Origin: Leishmania martiniquensis | Taxonomy: Eukaryota; Euglenozoa; Kinetoplastea; Trypanosomatida; Trypanosomatidae | Length of the DNA stretch: 37,500 bases | Assembly: GCF_017916325.1 (NCBI RefSeq) | Contig: NC_090166.1 | Span: 5,001 to 42,500 of the forward strand | Direction: 5' to 3' | Shown: one piece after another, positions 35,854 through 37,500 of the stretch | Layout: each line of letters starts with the position of its first letter | How positions within the stretch are numbered: the first letter of the stretch is position 1 | Position numbers and translations under genes: made by a program | Notes under the pieces: model-generated | The model's database searches: none | What the model saw: only the letters and a program-made list of their open reading frames with translations | What the model was told of the DNA's origin: nothing

Positions 35854-36822
35854 TCAGGAGAGAAGAAACAAAATCTGTGCCTTGCAGGCGGACTCCATCG
35901 TCGTGGCACCCGCATCGAGAGGGCGTGGGATAGATTCCAGCTGGCGCCGCAGAAGCGCGCAGAGGACACTCTTTCGCTGCAAGGTGTCCCGTAGTACAGG
36001 GCGGTGCCACTGCCTGTCAGCGGTTCGAATGAGCTGCTCGACTTCCCTCCGCCGCATGGCCCCGTAGGTCCAGGAGGCGAAGACAGCTGGTGCGTTTCGG
36101 GGCGGCGTCACCCGCACCCAGCGAAAGGACAGGTCAGCGCCCACTAGGGTGCTGTGAATGCCGATAGACCTCAGCACACAGAGGACGATGATGTTGAGAA
36201 TGCACTCCGACGCGCAGCGGTTTTGCAACAGCGAGACGAGGCTGAAGTCCTCCGGCTTCACTTCGCGTCGCTCGAGCGCGCCTGCCTCACGGACAAGCTC
36301 TATAAAGGTGTTGAGGTGCTTCGCGTGCCCTGCCTTGAGCGAGCGTACCTCCAACCGCTCCTGCACCGTGTAAGCGATCCTCTGCACGCACGATCGGATG
36401 CCTACCTGATAGTCCTTGATGCGCCTCTCCAAGGCCTGCTGTGAGTCACACCCGACGCGCGCGCTGTGAAGTGCGGCGCTCATGAGGGCCGTTCCGTCGC
36501 AGAGGTCCCAGTGGCCCTGCCCCTCGAGCCTCTCCCACTCTGCCAGTACTCGGATCACAAAGAGGGAGTCGCGGGCCTCTTTGAGAAAGGTGAAGGCGTT
36601 CGCCACCGCGGCCGGAGTGTACGGTGCCTCGAAGGAGCGCCGGGCAACTTGGCGCGGCTCATCTCCCGGGGCGATGCAGACCTGCGGGGGCGCAAATTCG
36701 ATCCACTGCAGCAGCGCCATGCGCCGCAGGGGGGACTGCCCTGCGACGGAGACCACCTTGAGAACTCGACGGTAGAGGGAGTGTGAAAGCTCCTTACTGA
36801 TACCGTCGCCTCTCTTCTTCAT
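35854..36822 (-). CDS. Protein of unknown function with possible SirB1/transglutaminase-like (Transglut_core2) fold
   Basis: A 322-residue protein with no named family. Residues about 110-228 follow, in order, features of the SirB1 N-terminal/transglutaminase-like region. First comes a helix ALMSAALHSARVGCDSQQAL with LERRIKDYQVGIRSCVQRI. Then a FIELVREAGAL segment is followed by FSLVSLLQNRCASECILNI and LCVLRSIGIHSTLVGADLSFRWVRV. The last part parallels the family's pattern of ERR-G-PISLA, a cysteine or small residue, a helix ending RLGL, and a strand ending in H-F-LVR. The usual HF of that strand reads FRW, so catalysis is doubtful. The start at 36822 is the first ATG of the frame. No signal or membrane segment is seen. 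The match is by eye and the function unknown. Confidence 0.75.
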   Translation of the reverse strand: MKKRGDGISKELSHSLYRRVLKVVSVAGQSPLRRMALLQWIEFAPPQVCIAPGDEPRQVARRSFEAPYTPAAVANAFTFLKEARDSLFVIRVLAEWERLEGQGHWDLCDGTALMSAALHSARVGCDSQQALERRIKDYQVGIRSCVQRIAYTVQERLEVRSLKAGHAKHLNTFIELVREAGALERREVKPEDFSLVSLLQNRCASECILNIIVLCVLRSIGIHSTLVGADLSFRWVRVTPPRNAPAVFASWTYGAMRRREVEQLIRTADRQWHRPVLRDTLQRKSVLCALLRRQLESIPRPLDAGATTMESACKAQILFLLS

Positions 36823-37500
36823 CCGACGGACTCCCGATGAAGGGGTTGCGCGCGCGAGAGAGCAACAGAGAGAGAGACAGAGTCTGCGCCGTTGGATGCG
36901 CCACGATGATAGGGATGCGCTTAAGCTGAGGAGGTGTCACCAAGGGAGGCAGCAGGTAGGCGCGCGGATGCAGTCAACGCCCCTCGTGCCATCCGTCTCG
37001 CTGAATGCCACTTGAGGGGGAAGAGAGGCGTGACAGAGGACAAAACAAACGCCGCATTCGATTCAGTGAAGTACGCCGAGAGGCAGTGGGACGCGCAGAG
37101 GGTGAGGGGGATGGGGACAGGACAACGTGTGCGCGTGTGTGTTGTAGGAGAGGAGGGGGAGAACAAAGCCCGCAAAGGGAGGGGATCGCAGCGATGATGT
37201 GTGCCTGGGTGTCGTGCGCACGTCGCCTACGCGCGGTCTTCACGACAACGCTGCAGCCTGCATGTAACAGGGGCAACGAGGAGGATCTCCGCAGAGCACA
37301 CGCGATATTTTTTATTTTGGAAACTTAGGAGGGATCAAAGTGCGCCACTTGCGCATCCATAAAGCGGCACATACGCACGCCCACGCCGGGGGCGCGGCCC
37401 ACGCGTCAGGCCGCGCCACAGAACGCGCGGGCACAGCCAACAAGGAGAGCCGCCACGTTAAACTCTCGACATGTCTCCAGCCGCTTAACCACAAGAGAGA
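36823..37500 (-). other. Right edge: intergenic region, no gene seen
   Basis: It holds the leader region of the SirB1-like gene, with a (GA)-rich tract at 36860-36884 that is pyrimidine on the coding strand. The rest is probably the 3' UTR of a gene beyond the window. The short frame at 37312-37494 is not protein-like. Confidence 0.45.

Noticed and set aside
1..37500. tRNA, rRNA, snoRNA or CRISPR features
   Set aside because: No cloverleaf with matching box A/B sequences, rRNA core or regular spaced repeats was found by eye; a tRNAscan or snoRNA search would be needed to exclude small RNAs.

Overview
This window looks like nuclear DNA of a Leishmania-type trypanosomatid. About 16 long intronless coding regions all lie on the minus strand. 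They are separated by long, low-complexity intergenic regions that carry pyrimidine tracts on the coding strand just upstream of start codons, as expected for trans-splicing. The proteins are eukaryotic (MARCH6/Doa10-like RING ligase, Kae1, USP14-type deubiquitinase, cyclophilin, CCCH protein, FG-GAP protein) and several have no recognisable relatives outside kinetoplastids. The MetE gene followed by aquaglyceroporin AQP1 matches, from memory, the left end of Leishmania chromosome 31 (first two genes in L. major numbering). I did not determine the species.

Layout from left to right, with transcription running right to left so that the rightmost gene is transcribed first. 0.8-3.1 kb: cobalamin-independent methionine synthase (MetE), broken by two single-base frameshifts. 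5.2-6.2 kb: aquaglyceroporin AQP1, behind a 2.1 kb spacer that holds its 3' UTR. 7.0-10.2 kb: Doa10/MARCH6-like membrane RING-CH ubiquitin ligase. 10.2-12.3 kb: long spacer with a GC-rich block that may be a degenerate SIDER retroposon. 12.3-13.9 kb: polytopic transporter-like protein. 14.6-15.2 kb: cyclophilin. 15.9-16.3 kb: small single-span membrane protein. 16.6-19.5 kb: unusual SF2 helicase with an N-terminal GIY-YIG/T5orf172-like domain and a C-terminal zinc finger. 19.5-21.3 kb: spacer whose pyrimidine strand bias is reversed. 21.3-22.0 kb: CCCH/RGG RNA-binding protein. 22.7-24.2 kb: unrecognised conserved-looking protein. 24.8-25.9 kb: Kae1/OSGEP tRNA-modification ATPase. 26.2-26.5 kb: probable small mitochondrial protein. 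27.0-29.4 kb: FG-GAP/integrin-alpha-like surface or secretory protein. 29.8-30.2 kb: small probable mitochondrial membrane protein. 30.8-33.1 kb: coiled-coil protein. 33.9-35.2 kb: Ubp6/USP14 deubiquitinase. 35.9-36.8 kb: unknown protein with a possible degenerate SirB1/transglutaminase-like fold.

The genes form one directional cluster, probably one polycistronic transcription unit. They are not functionally linked like a bacterial operon; expression is expected to be set mainly by mRNA processing and UTRs. No strand-switch region, tRNA, rRNA, intact retrotransposon or CRISPR was seen. The most unusual items are the helicase fusion with a non-canonical Walker A motif, the frameshifted MetE, the SirB1-like protein, the NPT variant in the aquaglyceroporin and the strand-reversed pyrimidine block at about 20.4-20.9 kb.
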